Part shown: in pieces, positions 34,172-44,410 of the stretch
Position numbering within the stretch: the stretch's first letter is position 1
How the letters are laid out: the number at the start of each line of letters is the position of its first letter
Origin: Zingiber officinale
Lineage: Eukaryota; Streptophyta; Magnoliopsida; Zingiberales; Zingiberaceae
Direction: 5' to 3'
Length of the DNA: 64,000 bases
Assembly: GCF_018446385.1 (NCBI RefSeq)
Contig: NC_056000.1
Location: forward strand, 53,848,722 to 53,912,721
Notes under the pieces: generated by a model
Told to the model about the DNA's origin: nothing
The model's database searches: none
Seen by the model: the letters and a program-made list of their open reading frames with translations, nothing else
Position numbers and translations under genes: made by a program

Positions 34172-35438
34172 TGTTGATGCGGGAAGCATCCGACGATCGA
34201 ACTCGTGTTTTGATAATGACAAAGGATTCAAAGTTAAGGTACCTTGTGATCTAACAAGTTTGCTTGAGTATTTCAGGAAAGTTCTAGCTGTGGTTAGGCA
34301 AAGGGAAAAACCCTAGGGGGTGGTAACCCTAGGTCATAGGGGGAGGTAACCCTATGCGGAAAGTCTTGGCAGGTCGATGGCTTCAGACAAAAGTCCTAGG
34401 GGGTGGTAACCCTAGGTGGAAAGTCCTGGTGTCGCGAACCAGGTGAAAGACTGGACTAGTCGGGAAGCGGATGTCCAGCAGAAAGTCTGGAAGCGTCGAG
34501 TGCTGAGCAAAAATCCAGTCGATCTGGAGAATCGCACTGGCAATAGGTAAAATCTCCTGAGTGGAGTAGGTGAGGACGCGTTCCCCGTAGAGGGAACAGT
34601 AGGCGTCGGGTCGACCTAGGGTTTCCGGTCGGAAATTCGAAGTCAGACCCGGACAGTCCTGAGACTGCCACAATATTCTTGATCATATTTATACTGTCAT
34701 TTTATGCTAATTGTGCTGCAAGGTATTTTGTGTGATTAACATATCTTGCAGGTACCAAAGTGCACAATTACTCTCGGATGAACAGTGTCCGAGGCGCCTC
34801 CATGGAGTTTGGAGGCGCCTCGGGTGCAAAACCTGAGCTGGCTGCGAAGCAAGTTTGGAGGCGCCTTGAAGGAAGCCAAGGCGCCTTGGACAACTTCATG
34901 AAGGCGCCTTGGAGTGGTTGGAGGCGCCTTGAACATGATAAGGTTCGACCAGTTCAACACTTATCTCCGCGGCTGACTCGACTCATTCAAGGCGCCTTGG
35001 TAAACAGTAGAAGGCGCCTTGAACAGCCTTTATAAGGGGCCTCGACCAGCAACTCACAACAATGATTTCCAAGTCTTCTGTCTCCAACGTGCTGCTCTAA
35101 AAGACGCCCGAAAGTACTGCTACAAGTTTACGACGACCCGAAGCTCCGAGATTCTACTTTTGTCGCCGGTATAATTAGTTTTTGCATTTACTTGTACTTC
35201 ATCTTGTAATCATTTTATCGAGCTTATAGTTGTTGCCCACGCAAAGCAATCAAGGATCGCGGGCCTTCGAGTAGGAGTCGACCAAGGCTCCGAACGAAGT
35301 AAAATTCTCTGTGTCCTTCTGTTTGTGTGTTCTTATTCTATTCCGCTGCGTTTTAATTACTTAGTTAGTTTTGCGATTCGAATAACGAAATAGCCACGAG
35401 CGCTATTCACCCCCCCTCTAGCGCGTCTCGATCCAACA
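34172..35438 (+). repeat. 5' LTR of the gag/ORF2 element
   Basis: Starts TGTTGATGCGGG, ends CGATCCAACA. It contains repeats of AACCCTAGGGGGTGGT-type units (34300-34430) and eight AGGCGCC sites between 34788 and 35020, two of which make a 13 bp stem with a 7-base loop (CGAGGCGCCTCCA and its inverse at about 34788-34820). The 3' LTR is closely similar. Confidence 0.9.
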
Positions 35439-35440
35439 AT

Positions 35441-35452
35441 TGGTATCAGAGC
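35441..35452 (+). other. Primer-binding site, initiator Met-tRNA type
   Basis: TGGTATCAGAGC begins two bases after the 5' LTR, the usual plant copia primer site. Confidence 0.9.
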
Positions 35453-35690
35453 GGGGTTGTTCTGAATTGGTGCAACCACCATTCAAAACATTTTTTTTCG
35501 TGGTATTTTTTTTGGTTTTTCGGAATCAATTAGAAATTAGCTTGGTAGCTAAAATTCTAATTTTTTTCAAATCGGTGTTGCTCAAAGTTGGTCAATACCA
35601 CTTGAGCTCGTTTTTTTATTCTTCCTACACTACTAATCCAAGACTCAGTCTTGGAATAGATCTTCTTGTTTTTGTTTTTGCCAGAACTAA

Positions 35691-36838
35691 ATGGCCCAAC
35701 AAGAAGGATACAACACTGTTCGACCCCCACTATTATCCGGAGAAGACTTCGGGTATTGGAAGGGGCGAATGGAGATATATCTTAAAACCCAGTTCGACAC
35801 CTGGATGATAGTCAAGACGGGACTACAATTACCAACTGATGAAGACGGCAAGCCTACATCTTGCGAAAAGTAGGAACCATCTCTTATCAAAAAGGTGGAA
35901 GCCGATGCCAAAGCCACCTGCACCCTCCAGTGCGGTCTTACCAAGGAAGAGCTCAAAAGAGTCGGTCCGTTCTCTTCCGCAAAGGAGCTGTGGGAGAAAC
36001 TGATCGAACTTCACGAGGGCACCTCAGAAACCAAGGTAAGTAAGCATGATTTGTTACTTAATAAACTATACAATTTAAAAATGTAGGAAGGCGAGACGGC
36101 GAGTTCACTACACGCAAGAATCCAAGATATCCTTAACTCCCTTCACGGAATCGAGCAGAAGGTAGAAAATAGAGATATCATAAGGTATGCTCTTAATTCA
36201 TTTCCTAGGAGCACATTGTGGGCATCAATGGTAGATGCCTACAAAGTCTCCAAGGATTTGTCTTCTTTAAAATTAGATGAATTGTTTAGTGAATTTGAAC
36301 TTCATGAACAAACTAATGTACAGCCAACCGAGAAGGGTATTGCTTTGGTTGCAAGTACTAGTCGAACACGGGAACCAAGAGTACGGCGAAAAATTGAATC
36401 GGAATCAGAAGACGAACCTGACTCAGAAGATGAAGAAGATGAACTGACCAGCGAACTCGTGAACCTCGTGAAGAAGCTCTACAAGAAGAAGAAGGGCTTC
36501 AACAAGAAAGACCTGAAGAAGGCAGTTCAATCCAAGGAGATCCAACCGAGTCCGAAATTAAAGTTTGAAGTTACATGCTACGGGTGCAACTAGAAGGGGC
36601 ATATCAAAGCCAACTGCCCTAACCAAAAGGAAAAGCAAAGAAGAAAGAAGGCCCTGAAGGCGACGTGGGACGAATCTTCTTCAGAGGACGACGACGACGA
36701 ACTCGATCAGATGAGTTTACTCGCACTGATGGCCCGGGACCAGATCGTGAGAGCGAGAGCGAGTCAGAGGCCGAATCCGAGCGAAGCCACGGATCCGCAT
36801 CCGTTTCCGAAGGCCAGACTCCACTGTAAGTATTCCGA
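35691..36838 (+). pseudogene. Copia-type gag of the gag/ORF2 element
   Basis: The ATG at 35691 begins MAQQEGYNTVRPPLLSGEDF, then YWKGRMEIYLKT, ELWEKLIELHEGT and ARIQDILNSL: the copia gag (UBN2-like) fold. An acidic/basic stretch (SESEDEPDSEDEEDE, KKLYKKKKGFNKKDL) and a zinc knuckle, CYGCN then stop then KGHIKANCP, follow. Three in-frame stops (35871, 36084, 36591) are all TAG, and the frame is otherwise open for 900 bases. A frameshift follows at about 36745. No catalytic domains follow, so particles would have to use enzymes from a helper element. Confidence 0.9.
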
Positions 36839-36933
36839 GGCTTAATAATTTAGTCAATTATTTATTACGCAAGTTAGCTAAGTCAAACCTTAGGATTAAA
36901 TCACTTCTAAAGGAAGTAGCCGTCCTTAAAGAA

Positions 36934-37348
36934 GTGACTAACCCTAATTCCTTACTTGATCAAGTTCAGACTGGAAATTCAACTCAAGTTCAAAAATTTA
37001 AGGAAGAAAATTCTAGTTTGAAAAATCAGGTAAAAGATCTAAAAAAATACCTTAGAACGGTTTTCTTTGGGATCCAAGAATCTGGACCTAATTCTTGGGA
37101 CACAAAGAGCCGTTTACAATAGAACTGGGCTAGGATATAAAAGTAAAAAGAAATATAAATCTTATTTATCCTTAATAAACAAACAAAATAGTAAAACAGT
37201 TCAAGCATGGGTTCCCAAGTCCAAATTGATCAATCAAGTTGGACTTGGCCAATACTGGGTCCCGAATGATCAAATACACTACTTCGATAGACCATATCGA
37301 GACTATGATCCAAGGGGAGCAAAAAGAAAAACAATCTTAAAAATTTAA
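36934..37348 (+). pseudogene. Gag C-terminal remnant
   Basis: Two frames: 36934-37122 with a coiled-coil-like LKEVT...QKFKEENSSLKNQVKDLKK, and 37067-37348 with QAWVPKSKLINQVGLGQYWVP. The WVPK motif usually sits just before the protease in larger copia/Sirevirus-type gags. Here the reading ends and AT-rich DNA replaces pol. Confidence 0.65.
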
Positions 37349-38505
37349 AATTAAAAATTTTGAAATTAAATTAAAAATTCGAAATTAACTTATAAATTTA
37401 AATTAAAAATTTGAAATTAAATTAAAAATTTGAAATTAACTTATAATTCAAAATTAAAAATTCGAAATCAAATTAAAAATTCGAAATTAACTTATAATTC
37501 AAAATTAAAAATTCGAAATCAAAGCTAAAATTCAAAATCAAATATAGATGGAGGATCCAGACTAGCTGGCACCTCCAACTGAACTAGCCGACAGGGTAAC
37601 TGAACCTAATATACCCGAAATGGGTAAAACAAGAGTAGATTACCCGGCAGGGTAATTAAGGTTAGATTAAAAGGGGCTAGGTTTAACTTGACCCACAGTA
37701 CTGGTGAAGTTTTTGGATGATAGTATGTTAGGGAAGCTTGGGCATCGCATGTCTAGGAAGATATGGCTTCGACCTGGTGCATTTGGCCAAGTGGAACTGA
37801 CCGAACCTACCCTTAAATGGATCCTAACTAGTTAGACCAAGGATTAGTATTAAGTTCAATGGGTAGGACTATTTGGGAAACCTCGAAGGCATGGTTACTT
37901 TAATGAGCTCCTTGTGACTCACCATAGCCCAGAAGTTTATCCAAAGAATGCTTACTTGTTGAACCCAAAGCTAAACCTGAATCTAACACAAAGTTAAACC
38001 AGACCCTTAAATTCAACCATAATTTATCTCACAACAATTATAGGGTTCCCTGATCGACAATTTAGATCGGGTGAGATGACTAAGAAATTAAATCATCAAA
38101 ATTATTTAAAACCTTTTCAAAATCAATTTCAAAATTATTTTAAAAACTAAATTTCAAAATTATTTTAAAAACCAAATTTCAAAATTATTTTAAAACTAAA
38201 TTTCAAAATTATTTTAAAAACTAAATTTCAAAATTATTTTAAAAACCAAATTTCAAAATTATTTTAAAAACTAAATTTCAAAATTATTTTAAAAACTAAA
38301 TTTCAAAATTATTTTAAAAAAAAACTAAATTTCAAAATTATTTCAAAAACTAAGTTTCAAAATTATTTTAAAACTAAATTTCAATATTATTTTAAAACTA
38401 AATTTTAAAATTATTTTAAAAGCTAAATTTCAAAAATATTTTAAAAACTAAATTTCAAAATTATTTTTCAAAATTATTTATTTAATTTCAAATTTCTTAA
38501 AATGA
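37349..38505 (+). repeat. AT-rich spacer with tandem repeats in place of pol
   Basis: At 37340-37540 units of AAATTAAAAATTTGAAATT recur. At 38100-38480 a unit of about 24-27 bases, TTTTAAAAACTAAATTTCAA, recurs about 15 times. Between them (37560-38090) is unique, non-coding sequence. Nothing resembles protease, integrase or RT. Confidence 0.85.
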
Positions 38506-38770
38506 CGCCTCATGGAGGCGCCTCCCACACGGGAAGGCGCCTCCAAGCACGGCGGGAAAATTCCCGCCGCATCTTCCTAAGGCGCCTCGGATCGATCCGA
38601 GGCGCCTCCAAAAAACTACTTAAGGCGCCTTAAGATGCTTAAGGCGCCTTTAAACCCCAATTTTAGGAAACGAACAGATTCTTTCTGTTCGTTTTCTGCC
38701 GACGCCGAGCACGTCTTCCGCGTGCGAATTCTAGCAACCAAGGCGCCTTCAACCCGTTTATCTTCCCTCA
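38506..38770 (+). repeat. AGGCGCC palindrome cluster before ORF2
   Basis: Seven AGGCGCC copies between 38514 and 38750, several as GAGGCGCCTC or AAGGCGCCTTAAG, immediately upstream of the ORF2 start. The same palindrome is clustered in both LTRs and is rare elsewhere in the window. Confidence 0.85.
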
Positions 38771-38780
38771 ACACTTAACA

Positions 38781-40019
38781 ATGCCTCCTAGGAAGCGCCG
38801 TCACGTTGAACCTACTCCAGCTAGACTTCCATCAGCAGATATCAAATTCCCTACTGTACATCTTAGGGATACCTTTGCTAATTACACTTTTGAACCTATC
38901 AAACCTAGATATGTAAATAGGACCTTTTTTACCCAGTACTGTCAACCACCTATCCAGATGATAGAGCACTATTAGCTGGACCAACTTGTTTACTGCACTG
39001 ATACAGTAAATCAGGAATTATGTGCACAGTTCTATCACAACCTTGAAAGGGTTGGTGATAGTAGGTATTCCACCAGAGTGGCTGGTGTTGACATTGAGCT
39101 TACTCCCTCTTTGTTACGTACCACCCTAGGACTTAGGGCTTCAGAGTCTGCCTTCCTATGCTACCCCAGTAGGGACCTGCCATTTGGCGATCCTTACTCC
39201 TATATTACGTTAGATACTATCTATATGTATTACTTCGGGGAAGAGAGACCTCTTGGCCTGACTGAGTTCAGGTCAGTCTCTCTTCGGGTTCAGGATTATG
39301 TGATGTATAAGGTCCTGACAGCATGTATTTTGCCGATCTCATCTCGGGATGTCCCGAAGATGAGGCCTTCACACTCATTTTTCTTGTACGCCTTGTGTCA
39401 TCGATTAGATATCGATATAGCCTTGCATATGTTCCAGAACATTATTTGTGCATCTGGGACAGTCACTTCCAGGATAGTACACATGCCCTATTGTCATATT
39501 TTGACACGCTTCCTTTCGACCATAGAGGGTATAGATGTGACCATAGGGACAGTCATTCCTCTTACTATATATGACGAGCTAGGATCCCGTAGTTGTAGAC
39601 TAGCCGGTGCTGATATCACCGCTGATGGAGTTCTAGCCTGGACAGGACGACCACAGCCAGCGGCTGTCCATATCGCTCCAGCAGGCGAGGATATTCCAGG
39701 CGAGGGAGAGGAGTGGGCTGATTTCTTAGCTAAGGATCTTTTTGCGGATCCCGCCCCGTCTGCCGGACCATCCACCTCAGCTGGACCTTCGACCTCTGCA
39801 TCACTCTCCGTCGAGGACAGACTTGCTCGACTCGAGGTCGAGTCCATCCAGACACGTCGGATAGTTCTCTCCATTCGATCCGAGATGGCTGCCGGATTTA
39901 CTTCCCTCCGTGACGAGATACGACGTTTAGGTCAGCCAGCACCCGAGCAGCTCCATGCACCACCTCCCGCTGATGACCCGCCAGCTGATGCTCCTCGAGT
40001 AGATGATCCTGCTATTTGA
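38781..40019 (+). pseudogene. ORF2, plant transposon-associated protein domain
   Basis: One frame of about 412 codons from MPPRKRRHVEPTPARL to a Pro/Asp-rich tail, interrupted by a single TAG at 38973. The N-terminus is basic. The middle reads FANYTFEPIKPRYVNRTFF, VNQELCAQFYHNLERVGDSR, GVDIELTPSLLRTTLGL and PFGDPYSYITLDTIYMYYFG, resembling from memory the 'putative plant transposon protein' domain often found beside plant retroelements. A Ser/Ala/Gly/Pro linker and a short coiled coil (DRLARLEVESIQTRRIVLSI) precede the tail. No enzyme motif is seen. The same ORF end is present in the copy at 1430-1650. Confidence 0.8.
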
Positions 40020-41267
40020 TATGACCCTCTTATGCGATGTACTATGGATTGTTGCCTATGAACACCTTCATTTCACTATCTACTTATTTTGTCAGACCTT
40101 CTTGAAGTGATATATACGTATTTGCATGCTTAGTCAACAACTTACTCAGTTTCAAATAATCCGGGTTTACCTATTATAATTTTTTAAATTCTAGGAAAAA
40201 TATTTTTCAAAAAACTCGTTTATTAGAAGTTTCAAAAAGTTGGTTTTAATTTAGGCTTTCCCCCTAGAAATCTTGTTCCCCTAGAATTAAGTCAGAGCAT
40301 CTCACAAACACCTAGGTATACCTTGATTGTGTTTGAAAGACTTAGAACGGTGTGAGATGCATAGGGTACAGCCTGGACTCAAGAATGCTTATATTTGTGC
40401 ATCAATATGAGTCTGGGCGTTAAACACGCAATATACATCAATCAAGTCAAGTCCTCCAGCTCTAGTCAAAGCTAACTGGATCAAATTGACTTAACTTGAC
40501 TAACCATATGAAAGCTGTTGCCCTGTAGGCAATCAGCAAGTAGCTAAAGGTTAGACAGTTGGTAAAGGACACTCAGTTATCTGGTTAAGCATGCTTTGAT
40601 CTTTACGGCTCTGATACCTCTTAAAAGTCAATCTTTTAAGCTTGACTCATGCTTGGACTTAAGGACCAACTGACTTTCTAAATCAAATTTTCAACTACTC
40701 TGCTCCCTCCTAGCCCTAAAATTTAATAAGTTTAAAATTAAGCTAAGTTTTTTCTCTAAGCCATAGCTTTCAAAATCCAATACTTGCAAAGAACTTAGCT
40801 TTATTTTCAAAACTTTAAAACTTAGCTCACTTTGAAATCTAACTTTATAAACTCTTGTTTAAAGCATAGTTTTCAAAAATTAAAAAGCTACTTCAAAAGT
40901 ATTCTAAATAAAAATTATAGTTTTACTAGCCTTTTAAACTATGAAAAAGATCCACTTTCTAGTAGTTGTATAATTTTTCAGTTTCTCACTTAGCTAAACT
41001 ATTAAATGTTTTTCAAAATCTTGTTAAATCAAAAGACTATTTTTGCTTATTTTTGATATATGGCAAAGGGAGAGAGTAGAAAATTCAAATACTTAACTCA
41101 AATACTTCAAACTTAAAAATAATGAATATTAAAGGGGGAGCAACAGTTAAGGGGGAGCCTATACTTTAAATTCATAAAGTTTACCTTAGCAAAATAATTT
41201 GCTAAGCTTGCTTTAAATATTTTGTTCGATATCTGTTTACTTAACTTTGAATTTGAGTTGCCATAAT
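40020..41267 (+). other. 3' non-coding region of the gag/ORF2 element
   Basis: No ORF. It holds conserved blocks shared with the copy at the left edge of the window, for example GAACGGTGTGAGATGCATAG at about 40345. It ends in a run of AAAGGGGGAG motifs (about 41130, 41150, 41270), the last being the polypurine tract. Confidence 0.7.
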
Positions 41268-41282
41268 AAAAAAGGGGGAGAT

Positions 41283-42547
41283 TGTTGATGCGGGAAGCAT
41301 CCGACGATCGAACTCGTGTATTAATAATGGCAAAGGATTCAAAGTTAAGGTACCTTGTGATCTAACAAGTCTGCTTGAGTATTTCAGGAAAGTCCTAGCT
41401 GCGGTTAGGCAAAGGGAAAAACCCTAGGGGGTGGTAACCCTAGGTCATAGGGGGAGGTAACCCTATGCGAAAAGTCTTGACAGGTCGATGGCTTCAGGCA
41501 AAAGTCCTAGGGGTGGTAACCCTAGGTGGAAAGTCCTGATGTCGCGAACCAGGTGAAAGACTGGACTAGCCGGGAAGCGAATGTCCAGCAGAAAGTCCGG
41601 AAGCGTCGAGTGCTGAGCAAAAGTCCAGTCGATCTGGAGGATCGCACTGGCAATAGGTAAAATCTCCTGAGTGGAGTAGGTGAGGACGCATTCCCCGTAG
41701 AGGGAACAGTAGGCGTCGGGTTGACCTAGGATTTCCGGTCGGAAATCCGAAGTCAGACCCGGACAGTCCTGAGACTGTCACAATATTCTTGATCATATTT
41801 ATACTGTCATTTTATGCTAACTTTGTGCTGCAAGGTATTTTGTGTGATTAACATATCTTGCAGGTACCAAAGTGCACAATTACTCTCGGATGAACAGTGT
41901 CCGAGGCGCCTCCATGGAGTTTGGAGGCGCCTCGGGTGCAAAACCTGAGCTGGCTGCGAAGCAAGTTTGGAGGCGCCTTGAAGGAAGCCAAGGCGCCTTG
42001 GACAGCTTAATGAAGGCGCATTGGAGTGGTTGGAGGCGTCTTGAACATGATAAGGTTCGACCAGTTCGGCACTTATCTCCGCGGCTGACTCGGCTCATTC
42101 AAGGCGCCTTGGTAAACAGTAGAAGGCGCCTTGAACAGCCTTTATAAGGGGTCTCGACCTGCAGCTCACAACAACGATTTCCAAGTTTTCTGTCTCCAAC
42201 GTGCTGCTCTGAAAGACGCCCGAAAGTACTGCTACAAGTTTACGACGACCCGAAGCTCCGAGATTCTACTTTTGTCGTCGGTATAATTAGTTTTTGCATT
42301 TACTTGTACTTCATCTTGTAATCATTTTATCGAGCTTATAGTTGTTGCCGACGCAAAGCGATCAATGATCGCGGGCCTTCGAGTAGGAGTCGATCAAGGC
42401 TCCGAACGAAGTAAAATTCTCTGTGTCCTTCTGTTTGTGTGTTCTTATTCTATTCCGCTGCGTTTTAATTACTTAGTTAGTTTTGCGATTCGAAAAATGA
42501 AATAGCCACGAGCGCTATTCACCCCTCCTCTAGCGCGTCTCGATCCA
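41283..42547 (+). repeat. 3' LTR of the gag/ORF2 element
   Basis: Nearly the same as 34172-35438, with differences a few per hundred bases by eye. It lacks the terminal ACA and abuts the gypsy sequence CGTAG at 42548. Confidence 0.9.
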
Positions 42548-42552
42548 CGTAG

Positions 42553-43300
42553 CTCTTGCATGCTACCAACTGATCGCCCCTGACCTCCCCAACTTGGTCG
42601 TCCACAGGGAATTTTATTTTCTGACAGAAGGTCGAGATGACCGCCCGAAATTCATTTAATGTTAGCCGACCCAAATTGACGTTGTAAGCTGAGGGTGCGC
42701 CCTCTACCATGTACTGATGTACATTGATCAACACGTCCTCATTAGGGGCTCCTCCCTTAAAAATATGACCAATTTTATTTGACCAAGTGACTGAACTTTA
42801 TTTCTAGTCAACCCAGAGGTGTTGCCATGGGTTGAAGATCGCTTGGATCTATTTGCAACTGCTCAAATGCTTGTTTGAAGATGCTATTAATTAAGCTTCC
42901 TGTATAAATGAAAGTACAAGAGATGTTATAATTGGCTATAACAACCTTGATTATTAAGGCATCGTCGTGGGGTACTTCCACTCCTTTCAAATCTTTGGGC
43001 CCAAAGCTGATCTCGAGTCCTTGCGCCCTTTCTTGGCTGCAATCAACAGCGTGGATTTCTAGCCTGCATACGTACGATTTTCTTGTCAGGTTGGAATCCC
43101 CATCAGTTGGTCCTCCAACAATCATGCCTATGTCACTTCAAGCCGCGTTGAGGCGATTTTCTTCTTGCCGACTTGGGAGTTGTTCTTGTTGAACCCGAGC
43201 AGGAGCTTGAGCTTGCTTGGTCTGGGGCTGGATTGCCCCTTGTTGCTTCTCGACTTCTCGGTACTCAATCTTGAGCGGGTCATTTGGGCGTTGGTAGGGT
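42553..43300 (-). pseudogene. Gypsy protease and end of gag
   Basis: The minus-strand reading MIVGGPTDGDSN, YVCRLEIHAVDCSQERAQG, EISFGPKDLKGVEVPHDDAL, IKVVIANYNI, then FIYTGSLINSIFKQAFEQL. The aspartic protease motif is normally DTGS; here it is YTGS, so the catalytic aspartate is lost. A frameshift follows, then SAYNVNLGRLTLNEFRAVIS and FPVDDQVGEVRGDQLVACKS up to the insertion at 42552. Upstream, at about 43300, gag stops abruptly at the join with the copia element. Confidence 0.8.
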
Positions 43301-43310
43301 CCTATTAGAT

Positions 43311-44410
43311 CTACGTAGAGCTTGTGCTACTTGAACAAGTTGTTTCTCCACAATTTCTTGCGGTGTAACAAAATCATGATTCACAACATCTTGTGGTACC
43401 TATTCAATTTCCATCAAGGCTTCGGTGTTAGTTTGTGTATCTTGAATTTCTTCTAGATTGACTTTACTTCCACTAGTTTTTCTAGAAATAAACTCTCTTT
43501 CTAGAAAGATACTATTTCTAGCAACAAACACTTTACCTTGTGTGAGATTATAAAAGTAATATCCCTTAATTTCCTTGTGATATCCTACAAAATAACACTT
43601 GTCTGATTTGGTTTCTAGTTTATTTGAGACTTGTCATCGAATATAAGCCTCACAATCCTAAATCTTCATGAAAGACATCTTGAGACTCTTCCCAGCCCAT
43701 ATTGTATATGTTGTCTTTATGACGACCTTAGATGGAATGTGATTAAGTGTGAAAGCGGTTGTCTCTAGAGCATGTCCCCAAAAGGAAGTAGGAAGATCTA
43801 TTTGACTCATCATCGATCGTACCATATTTAACAAAGTACGATTTCTCTTTTTTGATACACCATTCCATTGTGGTGTTCTAGGTGGAGTGAGTTGAGATAT
43901 GCTCTCACACTCAACGAGATAGTCATGAAACTCTTGGCTAAGGTATTCCCCACCTCGATCTGATCGAAGTATCTTAATATGCTTACTAAGTTGGTTTTGT
44001 ACTTCATTCTTGAATTCTTTGAACTTTTCAAATGATTCTGACTTGTGTCTTATCAGATACACATAGCCGTACCTACTGAAATCATCAGTAAAAATAATGA
44101 AGTAATGATAGCTCCTCTAGCTGCTATTCTGAAAGGGTTGTATACATTAGTATGTATGAGGCCTAACAAGTCATTAGCTCTTTCACCGTGTCTACTAAAT
44201 GGAGTCTTTGTTATCTTGCCTTGAAGACAAGATTCACATACCTCACATGATTCAAAATCAAATGAGTCCAAAAGTCCATCCTTATGGAGTTGGGATATGC
44301 GATTCTCATTTATGTAACCCAAGCAACAATTCCAGAGATATGTTTGATTTATATCATTAGTTTTGAACTATTTGGTATTTATCTTATAGATTGAGTTTTC
44401 AAAGTCTAGA
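43311..44410 (-). pseudogene. Copia integrase and hinge
   Basis: Minus-strand motifs: LWNCCLGYINENRISQLHKD (both zinc-binding histidines replaced by N and Y), CEVCESCLQGKITKTPFS with the CxxC kept, LLGLIHTNVYNPF (catalytic D of HTDV changed to N), LRSDRGGEYLSQEFHDYL, and GVSKKRNRTLLNMVRSMM (catalytic E position changed). The frame then breaks up but CYFVGY and RREF-like hinge pieces remain. The enzyme is dead at several catalytic sites. Confidence 0.85.

Larger units (their letters stand above)
34172..42547 (+). mobile_element. Non-autonomous copia-type LTR element: gag plus ORF2, no pol
   Basis: Two LTRs (34172-35438 and 41283-42547) bound an internal region with a primer site (35441), a broken gag (35691-36838), a gag tail (36934-37348), AT-rich spacer, an ORF2 (38781-40019), a 3' non-coding block and a purine tract AAAAAAGGGGGAGAT (41268-41282). 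No protease, integrase or RT is present. Flanking duplication is TGTAG (34167-34171) and CGTAG (42548-42552), one mismatch. The 3' LTR lacks the last three bases (ACA). This fits the class called TR-GAG. Inserted in the gypsy pol, it is younger than it. Confidence 0.9.
19178..43300 (-). mobile_element. Tat-type Ty3/gypsy element, 5' truncated, with nested insertions
   Basis: On the minus strand the order is protease (43125-42553), reverse transcriptase, RNase H, integrase, then antisense ORFs and the 3' LTR (20926-19178). RT before RNase H before integrase defines Ty3/gypsy. A second RNase H-like segment and an antisense ORF near the 3' LTR are traits of the Tat/Grande/RIRE2 group. The LTR begins TGATACGAG and ends GACAGGATCA, the same ends as the LARD at 47755. 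Most of gag and the 5' LTR are missing: at about 43300 the sequence passes directly into a truncated copia element. Three elements are inserted in it. All reading frames are broken. Confidence 0.85.
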
